Positions 43,869 to 52,358 of a stretch of 64,000 nucleotides of DNA are shown in pieces. The stretch spans positions 1 to 64,000 of the forward strand of contig CAUHQV010000004.1 of the NCBI GenBank assembly GCA_959608625.1, given 5' to 3'. The notes below the pieces were generated by a model. The model was not told the DNA's origin, did no database searches, and saw only the letters and a program-made list of their open reading frames with translations. The DNA is from an uncultured Flavobacteriales bacterium. GTDB lineage: Bacteria; Bacteroidota; Bacteroidia; Flavobacteriales; UBA1820. Every line of letters begins with the position of its first letter. Within the stretch, counting starts at the first letter, position 1. Both the position numbers and the translations under genes were made by a program.

Positions 43869-44933
43869 CTATTTTGATCGCTTCAGGCTGGATTTTAAAA
43901 AAGCCTCTATCGGGCGGGGTACAGCCAAATGCGGAATGTCTTGTGGAGAAACAGACATGTAATTGTCCAGGCCAGATCCCGAACTGTGGATCGCAATAGT
44001 AAGAAAGCGGATGTGCAGTACCTGGTGGGACAGTATATGCCGGATTTCAGGGGAAACAGAGAGGATTTCAGGCTTTCCGGTCCCACTGAATAATAATTGG
44101 AACCCGGGCTGGCCTTGAAGATCATCCGGGCTGGTGGGGCCATCCGTTTCTATCAGGGGAAATTCATAAAGTCCCTGCCAGATATCCTTTCCGCTCCGCC
44201 GGTGCATCCAGGTGCGCCCTTCGCACAGGATGTGAAAATAATAAAAATACCGGCCCCGTACGGCTGTACGGCCTTTTTTTACCGGCAGTTCGCCAATGCG
44301 CCCGGCGGAGAGCCCGAGGCATTTGGCCTCCAAAGGGCATACGGAGCAGTCCGGTGTTCCCGGAGTGCATTGCAGGGCCCCGAAATCCATGATAGCCTGA
44401 TTGTATTCCCCGGGATGCCGCTCGTCTAACTGCGCAGCGGCCAGTTCGGAAAAATACCGTTTACCTGCGGTACTGTCGATAGGTAGGTCTATGTTGAAAA
44501 TACGGGCGAGTACCCGGTATACATTTCCGTCCACCGCTGCCAGGGGCATTCCGTAAGCGGCGGAACAAATGGCGGCTGCCGTATAGTCGCCAATACCTTT
44601 GAGTGCGCGCACTTCCTGATAAGAAGCGGGAAAACGCCCTCCGTATTTTTCCTCGATCGTGCGGGCAGCTGCGAGGAGATTCCGGGCACGGCTGTAATAC
44701 CCTAGTCCCTGCCAGTACTTCAATACTTCATCCTGAGAGGCGGCAGCTAAAGAAGAGACGGCGGGAAAGCGCTCGACAAAGCGTAGATAATAATCCATTC
44801 CCTGTGCCACACGCGTCTGCTGAAGGATGACCTCCGATATCCATATTTTATACGGATTGCGGGTTTCCCGCCAGGGGAGCGGCCTTTTATGGGTGGCATA
44901 CCACTTCAATAACTCTTTGCTGATCTCCGACAT
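43869..44933 (-). CDS. mutY: A/G-specific adenine glycosylase MutY
   Basis: A 354-residue DNA repair enzyme that removes A opposite 8-oxoG. 'SEVILQQTRVAQGMDYY' and 'GIGDYTAAAICSAAYG' (helix-hairpin-helix) followed by 'AVDGNVYRVLAR' (catalytic Asp), and the iron-sulfur loop 'CTPGTPDCSVCPLEAKC'. The C-terminal ~130 residues are a NUDIX-like MutT-type domain. The ATG at 44933 is favoured over one nine codons upstream. Confidence 0.95.
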   Translation of the reverse strand: MSEISKELLKWYATHKRPLPWRETRNPYKIWISEVILQQTRVAQGMDYYLRFVERFPAVSSLAAASQDEVLKYWQGLGYYSRARNLLAAARTIEEKYGGRFPASYQEVRALKGIGDYTAAAICSAAYGMPLAAVDGNVYRVLARIFNIDLPIDSTAGKRYFSELAAAQLDERHPGEYNQAIMDFGALQCTPGTPDCSVCPLEAKCLGLSAGRIGELPVKKGRTAVRGRYFYYFHILCEGRTWMHRRSGKDIWQGLYEFPLIETDGPTSPDDLQGQPGFQLLFSGTGKPEILSVSPEIRHILSHQVLHIRFLTIAIHSSGSGLDNYMSVSPQDIPHLAVPRPIEAFLKSSLKRSK

Positions 44934-45024
44934 ACTTTGTATATGCAAACTGTTTTGCAAAAATGGGAAAACAACCCCGTCCCGGCAAATGGTTTATTCC
45001 GGTTAACAGATACCCGGTACGAAA

Positions 45025-45049
45025 AAACCCTCCTGAAATGGGAGGGTTT
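45025..45049 (-). terminator. Terminator of the tRNA pair
   Basis: A 9-bp stem AAACCCTCC / GGAGGGTTT, in the direction of the tRNAs, 21 bp after tRNA-Gly, followed on the minus strand by TTTCGTACC. Confidence 0.6.
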
Positions 45050-45072
45050 ATATGCAAAGCAATTTGTCTTGG

Positions 45073-45145
45073 AGCGGAAGACGAGGTTCGAACTCGCGAC
45101 ATTCAGCTTGGAAGGCTGACGCTCTACCAACTGAGCTACTTCCGC
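45073..45145 (-). tRNA. tRNA-Gly (TCC anticodon)
   Basis: Acceptor GCGGAAG / CTTCCGC, D-arm GCTC/GAGC, anticodon loop around TCC, T-loop TTCGAAC. CCA is encoded at 45070-45072. Minus strand, directly after tRNA-Tyr. Confidence 0.93.
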
Positions 45146-45159
45146 AATCTAGAAAAATG

Positions 45160-45242
45160 TGGGCGAAGATGGATTCGAACCACCGTAGTCGTAAGACAGC
45201 AGATTTACAGTCTGCCCCATTTGGCCACTCTGGTATTCGCCC
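45160..45242 (-). tRNA. tRNA-Tyr (GTA anticodon)
   Basis: A class II tRNA with a long variable arm. Acceptor GGGCGAA / TTCGCCC, anticodon GTA within CTGTAAA, T-loop TTCGAAT. 14 bp upstream of tRNA-Gly, so the two are probably one transcript. Confidence 0.93.
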
Positions 45243-45474
45243 GTATGCAAAGAACTTCGTTGCGGTTGCAAATATACGTATATTTTTTAATCTGCAAGCC
45301 CCTGTGTGCTATTTTTTCGCAAAAAATCGCTAAAGGATTCAGGAAAAGCTGGGTACACAATCCTGTTTGAGAGCTTGCAGGAGGGATAAAATGATTTGCA
45401 GCAAAGGGGAGGGCGGAGCCGGGTAAACGGATTTTACCGTATATTTACCGGTATAAAATAATTCTGCCGAAAAA

Positions 45475-45813
45475 ATGAAGCGTTGCAAGATAACGATCCT
45501 CAAAAGAACCCTCCAGGAAGATTTGGCCAGAGAATATGCCGGGCCTGGATTTACGAAATGCCCAATGATGAAGGAAGGGCAGGTATTCTATGCCGACTAT
45601 GCCAAACCCGACGGATTTTGCGATGAGGCGTGGAAAGCGGTGTACCAATACGTTTTCGCTTTGTCGCATGGCTCCGGTACGTTCTATTACGGGGATTGGA
45701 TCACCAAGGAAGGCGTGGCTATCTGTTCGTGCAACGACGGCCTGCGCCCGGTGATCATCAAGATCGAGCGGACGGACGAAGAGTCGTCCATCGATTACCA
45801 GCCGGTGGAATAA
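45475..45813 (+). CDS. TIGR04076 family protein
   Basis: A 112-residue protein matching the short TIGR04076 pattern: 'KRCKITILKRTL...ARE', 'GFTKCPMMKEGQVF', 'GFCDEAWKAVYQYVFALSHG' and 'CNDGLRPVIIKIER'. Four conserved Cys suggest metal binding, but no function is known. Isolated gene after the tRNA pair. Confidence 0.85.
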   Translation: MKRCKITILKRTLQEDLAREYAGPGFTKCPMMKEGQVFYADYAKPDGFCDEAWKAVYQYVFALSHGSGTFYYGDWITKEGVAICSCNDGLRPVIIKIERTDEESSIDYQPVE

Positions 45814-45983
45814 TGCCGATCGGGAATACGAAATTTTAAGAAGGTTCTCCGGATGCAATCGGGCGCCTAAACACTTCTAAATACCAGTATTTTATACCTT
45901 GAATATTTTCCTGCTGAAGGATTTTACGGGAGCCGGTTCCGGATTTTTTTGAGCTTCCTTGCCGGATTTTCTTTTGAAAACGA

Positions 45984-45991
45984 TATATTTG
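45984..45991 (+). promoter_or_regulatory. -7 element (TATATTTG) of pepD
   Basis: Fits TAnnTTTG; a partial TTG lies 22 nt upstream. The leader would be about 105 nt. Confidence 0.45.
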
Positions 45992-46103
45992 TAAAATATA
46001 GGATGCGCCTCAACCAATCTTAAACAAGTTTGAATGGTGCTGGGCTCCCGCTATATTTTATGCAAATAAAAGAAGAAATTACTAACCAAAAATAGGTAAA
46101 AAC

Positions 46104-47558
46104 ATGAGCAAAGATGTTCGTTCCCTCGAGCCAAAGGCTATCTGGAACTATTTCGAAGACCTCAATGCGGTGCCCCGCGGCTCCAAGAAAGAGGCCAAAG
46201 CCGTCGCATTCTTTAAAGAGTTCGGTAAAAAATATAAAATAGACACCACCATCGATGAAATGGGTAACGTGGTATTCCGCAAGCCGGCGACCAAGGGCAA
46301 AGAAAAGTCCCCCATCATCGTGCTCCAGGGACATATGGACATGGTGCACCAGAAGAACTCGGATACGGTTTTCGACTTCGACAAGCAAGGTATCCAGAGC
46401 GTGGTGGACGGCGACTGGGTTCGCGCCAAAGGAACGACCCTGGGAGCCGACAACGGGATCGGCGTAGCCGCCGCGATGGCGATACTCACGGCTACCGACG
46501 TGGCCCATCCGGCCCTGGAGGTGCTCATCACCGTGGACGAAGAGACCGGTATGACGGGCGCTCACAAGATGGACCCGAAAATGCTCAAAGGCCGTATCAT
46601 GTTCAACCTTGATACGGAGGACGAAAACGAACTGTGCATCGGCTGCGCCGGCGGTATCGATACCCTGGGTACCCTGAAATACAAGGAAGAGAAGACCCCG
46701 GCCGGTATGCAGGGCTTCAAAGTGACCGTAAAAGGACTGAAAGGCGGCCATTCCGGGATGGATATCATTCTGGGCCGTGCCAACGCCAATAAAGTGCTGA
46801 ACCGCATGCTGTGGGGCACCGGGGCTAAATATGGCCTGCGCCTGTCGGTGTTCGACGGCGGTTCGCTGCGTAATGCTATCCCGCGGGAGGCTTTCGCGGA
46901 ATTCGCCCTGCCCAAAGGAAAGGCAGCCGCTTATAAGAAACATTTCAAGGCGCTGTCGGACGATATAAAGAAAGAATACAAGACGGTGGACGAGGGGATG
47001 GAGATCCTGCTCGAACCGATCGATGCTCCGAAGAAAGTGATGCCCGAAAAAGAACAGAAGGCGGTCGTAGATGCCCTGGCAGCGATGCCGAACGGCGTAT
47101 TCTGCATGAGTCCCGACGTGGAAGGCCTGGTGCAGACCTCGTCGAACATGGCCCGGGTGGAAGTGCGCGGAGGCAAATTCGCCGTGTCGTTCCTCACGCG
47201 CTCGTCGGTGGATAGTTCCAAGATGGAAATGGCCAACGGAATTCGCTCGACGCTGGAGCTGGCCGGCTGCAAAGTAGAGCAGAACGGCGGCTATTCCGGT
47301 TGGGCGCCCAACCCGCATTCGCCGGTGCTGCTCAAGATGGTGGACCTTTATAAGAAGATGTTCAAGAAAGAACCCCATGTGGCGGCCTGCCATGCCGGTC
47401 TCGAGTGCGGAATCATCGGAGGCAAGTACCCTGAAGGAATGGATATGGTATCTTTCGGCCCGACCATCATGCACCCCCATTCGCCGGATGAAAAGGTAAA
47501 GATCGATACGGTAGGACATTTCTACGACTTCCTCAAGGAAGTGCTCAAGAGCATGTAA
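46104..47558 (+). CDS. pepD: Aminoacyl-histidine dipeptidase (M20)
   Basis: A 484-residue zinc dipeptidase. 'IVLQGHMDMVHQKN' (metal His/Asp), 'TTLGADNGIGVAAAMA' (bridging Asp), 'ITVDEETGMTGAHKM' (catalytic Glu) and 'ACHAGLECGII' are all present. Cleaves Xaa-His and other dipeptides, important in amino-acid users such as gut Bacteroidetes. Monocistronic, strong terminator after the gene. Confidence 0.96.
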   Translation: MSKDVRSLEPKAIWNYFEDLNAVPRGSKKEAKAVAFFKEFGKKYKIDTTIDEMGNVVFRKPATKGKEKSPIIVLQGHMDMVHQKNSDTVFDFDKQGIQSVVDGDWVRAKGTTLGADNGIGVAAAMAILTATDVAHPALEVLITVDEETGMTGAHKMDPKMLKGRIMFNLDTEDENELCIGCAGGIDTLGTLKYKEEKTPAGMQGFKVTVKGLKGGHSGMDIILGRANANKVLNRMLWGTGAKYGLRLSVFDGGSLRNAIPREAFAEFALPKGKAAAYKKHFKALSDDIKKEYKTVDEGMEILLEPIDAPKKVMPEKEQKAVVDALAAMPNGVFCMSPDVEGLVQTSSNMARVEVRGGKFAVSFLTRSSVDSSKMEMANGIRSTLELAGCKVEQNGGYSGWAPNPHSPVLLKMVDLYKKMFKKEPHVAACHAGLECGIIGGKYPEGMDMVSFGPTIMHPHSPDEKVKIDTVGHFYDFLKEVLKSM

Positions 47559-47580
47559 TCGGCCGTATACGGTAAAACGG

Positions 47581-47607
47581 CAGGCGGCTCCCATCGGGAG
47601 CCGCCTG
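47581..47607. terminator. Bidirectional terminator between pepD and pldA
   Basis: A perfect 12-bp stem CAGGCGGCTCCC / GGGAGCCGCCTG with loop ATC and TTTTATTT after it. Confidence 0.9.
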
Positions 47608-47639
47608 TTTTATTTGTAGATATTGCTTTTGCAGAAGTA

Positions 47640-48491
47640 CTAATAAATACTGAACCACTTGTCGGGTTTTATCACGATGCCCAGGCGGATATAGCCGCTG
47701 AACACATTGTAATCGAGCAGGCTCTCCCCGTATCCGTTATAGTACTGGATACAGATGTATTGATTGCTCTTGCGGGTGAGGCGGAAGGCCGCTTCGGCCA
47801 TGAAGTTGGCGTTCAGATCCCAGCCGCCGCGTTTGATGTACTGCCCGGTAAAGGAAAAGCGCCGGTTGGGAGTCTGGTAGTTCGCCACCAGGTGCCAGTA
47901 TCCGGCGTACCGGGCGATGTCCTTGTTTTCATCGGCTTTCCAGAACGGGAGCCATACCTTGAACTGGAGGTTCATGTTGCGGTTGAGCGCGTAAATGGCC
48001 GTAAAGCTGATCTTGTTCCAGCTCCGGTTCCAGATACTGTCGCGGCCGTTCGATTCGTGTTCTATCTGAAAAAATCCCACGCCTACTACGTGGTCGCCGA
48101 TCACGATATTGTTGCCGATACCGATAGACGGGTTGTATACGTTCTCTTCGAAAGGGGCCGATTTTTTGTAGATATCCCAGAAAGAACGCTGCGAGTAGGT
48201 GATGAACAGGTACATATCGTGCGGCATGATCCCTTTGATCAGCCGGTGCATGATACTCACCTGGAATTTGGCGTCGCTGTTGTTCTGGTTTATGCCTCCG
48301 CCTTTGAAGTTCGTTCCGGTGACGAAATAGTTGTCGCGGAATATCCCGAACGAGGGGATGGTCTCCAGTTCCCGGCGGATGCTGTCCCGGTGCGGGAATT
48401 GGGACAGGTCTATTTTTTCCGCCAGTTTGCTCTGTCCCCACGTAGAAGCGGACAGGAGGGAAAAAAGGAGGAGTAACCCGAAATTTCTCAT
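47640..48491 (-). CDS. pldA: Outer-membrane phospholipase A
   Basis: A 283-residue outer-membrane beta-barrel with a signal peptide ('MRNFGLLLLFSLLSASTWG'). The catalytic 'FQIEHESNGRDSIWNRSWNK' block, with His and Ser two residues apart and Asn in a following strand, matches OMPLA. It hydrolyses phospholipids that reach the outer leaflet. Convergent with pepD, in an operon direction of its own. Confidence 0.9.
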   Translation of the reverse strand: MRNFGLLLLFSLLSASTWGQSKLAEKIDLSQFPHRDSIRRELETIPSFGIFRDNYFVTGTNFKGGGINQNNSDAKFQVSIMHRLIKGIMPHDMYLFITYSQRSFWDIYKKSAPFEENVYNPSIGIGNNIVIGDHVVGVGFFQIEHESNGRDSIWNRSWNKISFTAIYALNRNMNLQFKVWLPFWKADENKDIARYAGYWHLVANYQTPNRRFSFTGQYIKRGGWDLNANFMAEAAFRLTRKSNQYICIQYYNGYGESLLDYNVFSGYIRLGIVIKPDKWFSIY

Positions 48492-48627
48492 TTGTTTTTG
48501 TTAGGTCTGTGTTGAGAGGCAAAGATAACAAAAAAACAAGAGTAGGGTATTCGTCCGCCCGTCCTCTAGTGCCCTCTTTTTGTCCCTTTTTTCGGGCGGT
48601 TTCCGGGGGCGCCGCCTCTATAAAACA

Positions 48628-48663
48628 AAAAAAGCGGACAGTGGATAGTCTGCCCGCTTTTTT
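48628..48663 (-). terminator. Terminator of the small membrane protein gene
   Basis: A 14-bp stem with one mismatch ending in A6/T6, just downstream of the gene at 48675. Confidence 0.75.
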
Positions 48664-48674
48664 AAGCAAGCTGT

Positions 48675-48878
48675 TTATTGTGTGGGAGTTCCTTTTTTTC
48701 CCCACCAGGCGCCTATCGATATGGCGGCGCCCACGACGATGAATACGGTGGACATGCCTTCGAAAAATCCGACCATGAAACTGTCTATGCTTGTGAAATG
48801 TTTCAGGATGAGGATCGTGGCGAGCATGGAAAGCCCCAATGGGAGCAGGAACACGTACAGACGCAGTATTGTTCTCAT
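48675..48878 (-). CDS. Small two-helix membrane protein
   Basis: A 67-residue protein with two hydrophobic segments ('LYVFLLPLGLSMLATILIL' and 'STVFIVVGAAISIGAW') and a short basic tail. I do not recognise a family. It follows the S4-domain gene by 20 bp in the same direction and ends at a terminator, so it is likely real. Confidence 0.55.
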   Translation of the reverse strand: MRTILRLYVFLLPLGLSMLATILILKHFTSIDSFMVGFFEGMSTVFIVVGAAISIGAWWGKKGTPTQ

Positions 48879-48898
48879 GGTAAAAGAAGTTTTATGCT

Positions 48899-49117
48899 TT
48901 ATTCCGTTATTTTGACCCGGTGGCCGTTGAATACAACTTCGTCGCCCACGCGGAGTTTGGCCCGTTTGCGGGTTTCCGCTTTCCCGTCCCTGCGCACCAA
49001 TCCCCGGGTGATGAGCTCATGGGCCTGTCCGCCGCTTTCCACCAGCCGCAGGAGTTTGAGGAGTTTGTCCAGCTCCACGTATTCCGCCCCGGCGAGGGAG
49101 AATTCCTTTTCTTCCAC
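48899..49117 (-). CDS. S4 RNA-binding domain protein, YbcJ-like
   Basis: A 72-residue protein composed of one S4 domain: 'YVELDKLLKLLRLVESGGQAHELITRGLVRRDGKAETRKRAKLRVGD' pattern. Such small stand-alone S4 proteins bind structured RNA, probably on the ribosome. 4 bp after the upstream gene's stop, so co-transcribed. Confidence 0.85.
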   Translation of the reverse strand: MEEKEFSLAGAEYVELDKLLKLLRLVESGGQAHELITRGLVRRDGKAETRKRAKLRVGDEVVFNGHRVKITE

Positions 49118-49121
49118 CTCT

Positions 49122-49688
49122 TTAGCGGCGTTTTACGCCTTTGAGCTGTTGCTGCTGGTAGAATCCGGGCTGCCCCTGGGCGCGCTTGAGTCCCTGTTTG
49201 ATCATTCCAATCTGCTCGTCGAGTAAGTTGCCTTTGTCCAGGCGTTTGGCTTCGGCAACCAATATCTCGGCCTCGCGTTTACGCCCCTTTTGCAAGGCGA
49301 TGGCGGACAATTGCAATTTGGCCATAGCCTTTTCCTGGCGGGAAAGTCCTATTTCGAGCGCTTTTTTGAACAGTTTTTCACTCTCCGTCATATTGCGCTG
49401 CGAACGGATGGCACCCAACAGGAAATAGTAGGAAGCCCTTTCCCGGCGCACCAGCGCATGATCGGGGTCTTTGATATGCATCAGGCGTTTTTCCGCCTTT
49501 TCCACATTGTTTTTGCGCATGGCCAGCAGGGCCATAATCATCCACTCGTTCTTGAAATAAGTGAACAGCACAATGAGTGCCAGGATGATAAGGAATATGC
49601 CGTTGCCGATATTGGCCTCCCAGAACTGCCAGACGGAGCATCCGGTGAGCGCTGCGATGAGCAGTATGCGTACGATTCTCGAAACCAT
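49122..49688 (-). CDS. Membrane protein with TPR-like C-terminus
   Basis: A 188-residue protein with two N-terminal membrane helices ('IVRILLIAALTGCSVWQF', 'GIFLIILALIVLFTYF') followed by a soluble helical part with TPR-like repeats ('YYFLLGAIRSQRNMTESEKLFKKALEIGL', 'KAMAKLQLSAIALQKGRKREAEILVAEAKRL'). Upstream of the S4 gene and downstream of punA (21 bp), in a minus-strand operon lpxK-punA-TPR-S4. Function unknown. Confidence 0.75.
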   Translation of the reverse strand: MVSRIVRILLIAALTGCSVWQFWEANIGNGIFLIILALIVLFTYFKNEWMIMALLAMRKNNVEKAEKRLMHIKDPDHALVRRERASYYFLLGAIRSQRNMTESEKLFKKALEIGLSRQEKAMAKLQLSAIALQKGRKREAEILVAEAKRLDKGNLLDEQIGMIKQGLKRAQGQPGFYQQQQLKGVKRR

Positions 49689-49709
49689 AGGATTATTTCG
49701 GGGTTTTGG

Positions 49710-50522
49710 TTAAAAAGTCTTGATGAGCTCCTTGACGATCTTCATCACCTTCGGGGTAGCCGTTTTTCCGACAGCCTGCACCTCCTCGTGCGATACGTTG
49801 GCCATTTTGCCAGGCAGGCCCAGATCGGTAATAACCGATACGCCGAACACTTCGATGCCCATGTGGCGAGCTACGATTACTTCGGGTACTGTGCTCATGC
49901 CCACGGCATCACCGCCCAGGCGGGATACCATCAGGTATTCGGCCTGCGTTTCGAAAGTGGGACCTTGAAGGGCCAGGTAAACGCCTTCGCAAACCTCGAT
50001 GCCGTTGTCTGCGGCGATCTTTTTGGCGGCGGCGACCATTTTCGGATTGTAAGCATCTTTCATATCCACGAAACGGGGGCCCAGTTCGGCCATGTTCTTT
50101 CCGCGCAGCGGGTGTTCGGGGATCATGTTGATATGGTCGGTGATGATCATGATATCGCCGATCTTATGGGCCGGGTTGACGCCGCCGGAAGCGTTGGATA
50201 CCACCAGGCGGTCGATGCCCATTAATTTCATCACGCGGACAGGGTAGGTGACCTTGTCCATCGAATAGCCTTCGTAGAAATGGAAACGGCCGTTCAGGGC
50301 CATGATGTATTTCCCGCCCAGGTAGCCGAAGACCATTTCCCCAGAATGTCCTTCGACGGTCGATACGGGGAAATTGGGGATCTCATTGTACGGGATGCGC
50401 TTTCGCACGTCTATTTCGCTGACCAGGTCGCCCAGTCCCGTTCCCAGGATGACGCCCCATTCGATCGGTTTTTCGGCGTAACGGCCGAGGAATTCCGCGG
50501 TTTCTTTGATTTTCTCGAGCAT
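49710..50522 (-). CDS. punA: Purine-nucleoside phosphorylase (type I)
   Basis: A 270-residue trimeric enzyme. 'GVILGTGLGDLVSEI', 'STVEGHSGEMVFGYLGG', 'LNGRFHFYEGYSMDKVTYPVRVMKLMG' and 'VSNASGGVNP' are PNP signatures, with 'MSTVPEVIVARHMGIEVFGVSVITDLG' in the C-terminal part. Converts inosine and guanosine to base and ribose-1-phosphate. Downstream of lpxK by 6 bp. Confidence 0.96.
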   Translation of the reverse strand: MLEKIKETAEFLGRYAEKPIEWGVILGTGLGDLVSEIDVRKRIPYNEIPNFPVSTVEGHSGEMVFGYLGGKYIMALNGRFHFYEGYSMDKVTYPVRVMKLMGIDRLVVSNASGGVNPAHKIGDIMIITDHINMIPEHPLRGKNMAELGPRFVDMKDAYNPKMVAAAKKIAADNGIEVCEGVYLALQGPTFETQAEYLMVSRLGGDAVGMSTVPEVIVARHMGIEVFGVSVITDLGLPGKMANVSHEEVQAVGKTATPKVMKIVKELIKTF

Positions 50523-50528
50523 AGTATT

Positions 50529-51596
50529 TCAGTCTTTGTATCGTTTGATCGTATCGTCGATGATGGAATTGAATGTTTGTTCGTCCCTTGGGTCGATCAC
50601 CGCCCGCACGGCCAGCGAATAGACGGGGTATTCCGCCAGGGGCGTGCCGATGATGCGGGCCATATCCTTTTCCGTGGTGAGGATAATGTTTTTCCCGTGC
50701 GGCAAATTTAAGAATTCATTTTTGATTTTGTCGATATCCCGGCGTTTGAATATATGGTGATCCGGGTATTGCAGGTGTCGGCAGGTCACTTCCAGCGAAC
50801 CTAGGTGGGAGAGTAGCGGTACGGGATTGGCCACGGCAGTTACCAGCAGGATGTTATAGTCTTTTAGGTGGTCTGCCGGTATTTTACCCAAAAGGGGATT
50901 CTTTACGTGGTCAGCATAGTCGTAATGGGAGAATATCACCGGCGCGTCGGTGTACCGGACTATTTCCCGGCGGAATTTTTCGCGCATAGCCACTGCTTTT
51001 TCACTGTCGCCGCCGAATTTGCGGGGGACTTTAGTCACGATCACGCAGTCGGCCCGGTCGGCCCCGTGGCGGCTTTCGCGCAGGTTTCCGGCAGGGAGTA
51101 AGTGATCCGAGGTGAAGGGACTGTCGAAAGCCGTAAGCAGGAAATAACACGAAGCCTTTACCCGCAGGTGCTGGTAGGCATCGTCCAGAACGATGATTTG
51201 TGGCCGGTAGTTCTGCATCAGACGCTTGATGCCCCGGGCTCGGTTCTCGCAGACGGCCACCGTCGCTTCGGGAATGGCCCTTTTCATCATTAGCGGCTCG
51301 TCGCCCGTATCGTGGGCCGAAGAGTGCCCGGAGACCAGCACGAAACCTTTTGTGCGGCGGCCGTAGCCCCGGCTGAGGATGGCCGTTTTATAGCCGTCGG
51401 AAAGCATTCGGCGAGCCAGGAGTTCCGCATGGGGGCTTTTTCCCGTGCCGCCTGTAGAGAGGTTTCCCACCACGAAGACAGGCAATCTAAAATGCCTGCG
51501 GCGGAATTTTCCCGAAGTATACATCCAGGTGCGAAGCTTGCTGAAAGTATACCACAACACGGACAGAGGTAAAAGGATCAGGCGCAGAAGTTTCAT
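50529..51596 (-). CDS. lpxK: Tetraacyldisaccharide 4'-kinase
   Basis: A 355-residue inner-membrane-bound kinase that adds the 4'-phosphate to the lipid A precursor. Walker A 'GNLSTGGTGKSPHAELLARRM' is the LpxK form. 'ILSRGYGRRTKGFVLV' and 'DDAYQH' (metal Asp) follow. Confirms a lipid A-bearing, Gram-negative envelope. Gene order lpxK-punA is tight; the dnaX end lies 6 bp upstream. Confidence 0.95.
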   Translation of the reverse strand: MKLLRLILLPLSVLWYTFSKLRTWMYTSGKFRRRHFRLPVFVVGNLSTGGTGKSPHAELLARRMLSDGYKTAILSRGYGRRTKGFVLVSGHSSAHDTGDEPLMMKRAIPEATVAVCENRARGIKRLMQNYRPQIIVLDDAYQHLRVKASCYFLLTAFDSPFTSDHLLPAGNLRESRHGADRADCVIVTKVPRKFGGDSEKAVAMREKFRREIVRYTDAPVIFSHYDYADHVKNPLLGKIPADHLKDYNILLVTAVANPVPLLSHLGSLEVTCRHLQYPDHHIFKRRDIDKIKNEFLNLPHGKNIILTTEKDMARIIGTPLAEYPVYSLAVRAVIDPRDEQTFNSIIDDTIKRYKD

Positions 51597-51602
51597 GTCG
51601 GC

Positions 51603-52358
51603 TTAGAAATCTATGTTCAGGTCCAGTTCGTTCCTCATTTTTTCGAGCAGGGGATTCTTGAGCCGGAGGTATTCGTATTTTTCGCGGGGCGTGTAGGGCA
51701 GATGTTCCCGCACGCTTTCGTTGACCGTCACCCGGTGGGTGATAGCCGTATTGCGCAGGGTCTTTTTCAGGAAAGCTAGGATGTCGAGCATATTCTGCTC
51801 CAGCTCGTGCGCCGCCGGGGAGGAGGATACCGTGATCTCCACCACATTGTTCTGGCCGATATGCACATCCGCGGCATTCATGGCCGTATGCAGGCCGATA
51901 CGTTTTTCTTTTCCGGCCTTTTCGCAGAAATGCTCCCATGCCTTGATCAGTTCTTCTTGGGAGAAAGCCTCGCTCAGGATGGCTTCTTTCGGGCCGTCTT
52001 GCCCTTTGGGTTTATTCCCGGCGGCCAGCATATTGGCGATGGACAGGGCCGAGCGCGCTTTCAGGGAAGGCACATCGCCGGAGGCAATTGGGGATATAGA
52101 AACAGGGGGCTTCTTTTCGCTTTCAACAACGGCTTTTGAAGGTATATTTTGATCCTCCGCAGCTTGTGGCTGTTTTTCTTGGATCTGCCTTTCTGGCTGG
52201 ACGGATACCTGTTTTCGGGTGGCAGGAGGAGTTTCCCGTTTTTCGGGGACGACGTGTCCGGCGGAGAGCGTCGCGATAAAAGCGGCCAATTCCTCCCGGG
52301 AGGGGAGGTCTTGCCCGAAATGCCGGTATACGTCGGCGGGGATTATAAAGTCAGGGCT
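51603..52358 (-). CDS. dnaX: DnaX tau-specific C-terminal part, reached by -1 frameshift
   Basis: A 251-codon frame that continues dnaX in the -1 frame. If ribosomes or polymerase slip on the A10 run at 52358-52367, the residues after 'KKK' read 'SPDFIIPADVYRHFGQDLP' and go on to a 610-residue tau protein. It has a low-complexity linker (Pro/Lys/Gln-rich, about 52060-52240) and then a conserved-looking C-terminal domain ('SQEELIKAWEHFCEKAGKEKRIGLHTAMNAAD...MLDILAFLKKTLRNTAITHRV'). Without slippage this part has no start of its own. In other bacteria this domain binds DnaB and polymerase alpha. Confidence 0.8.
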   Translation of the reverse strand, partial: SPDFIIPADVYRHFGQDLPSREELAAFIATLSAGHVVPEKRETPPATRKQVSVQPERQIQEKQPQAAEDQNIPSKAVVESEKKPPVSISPIASGDVPSLKARSALSIANMLAAGNKPKGQDGPKEAILSEAFSQEELIKAWEHFCEKAGKEKRIGLHTAMNAADVHIGQNNVVEITVSSSPAAHELEQNMLDILAFLKKTLRNTAITHRVTVNESVREHLPYTPREKYEYLRLKNPLLEKMRNELDLNIDF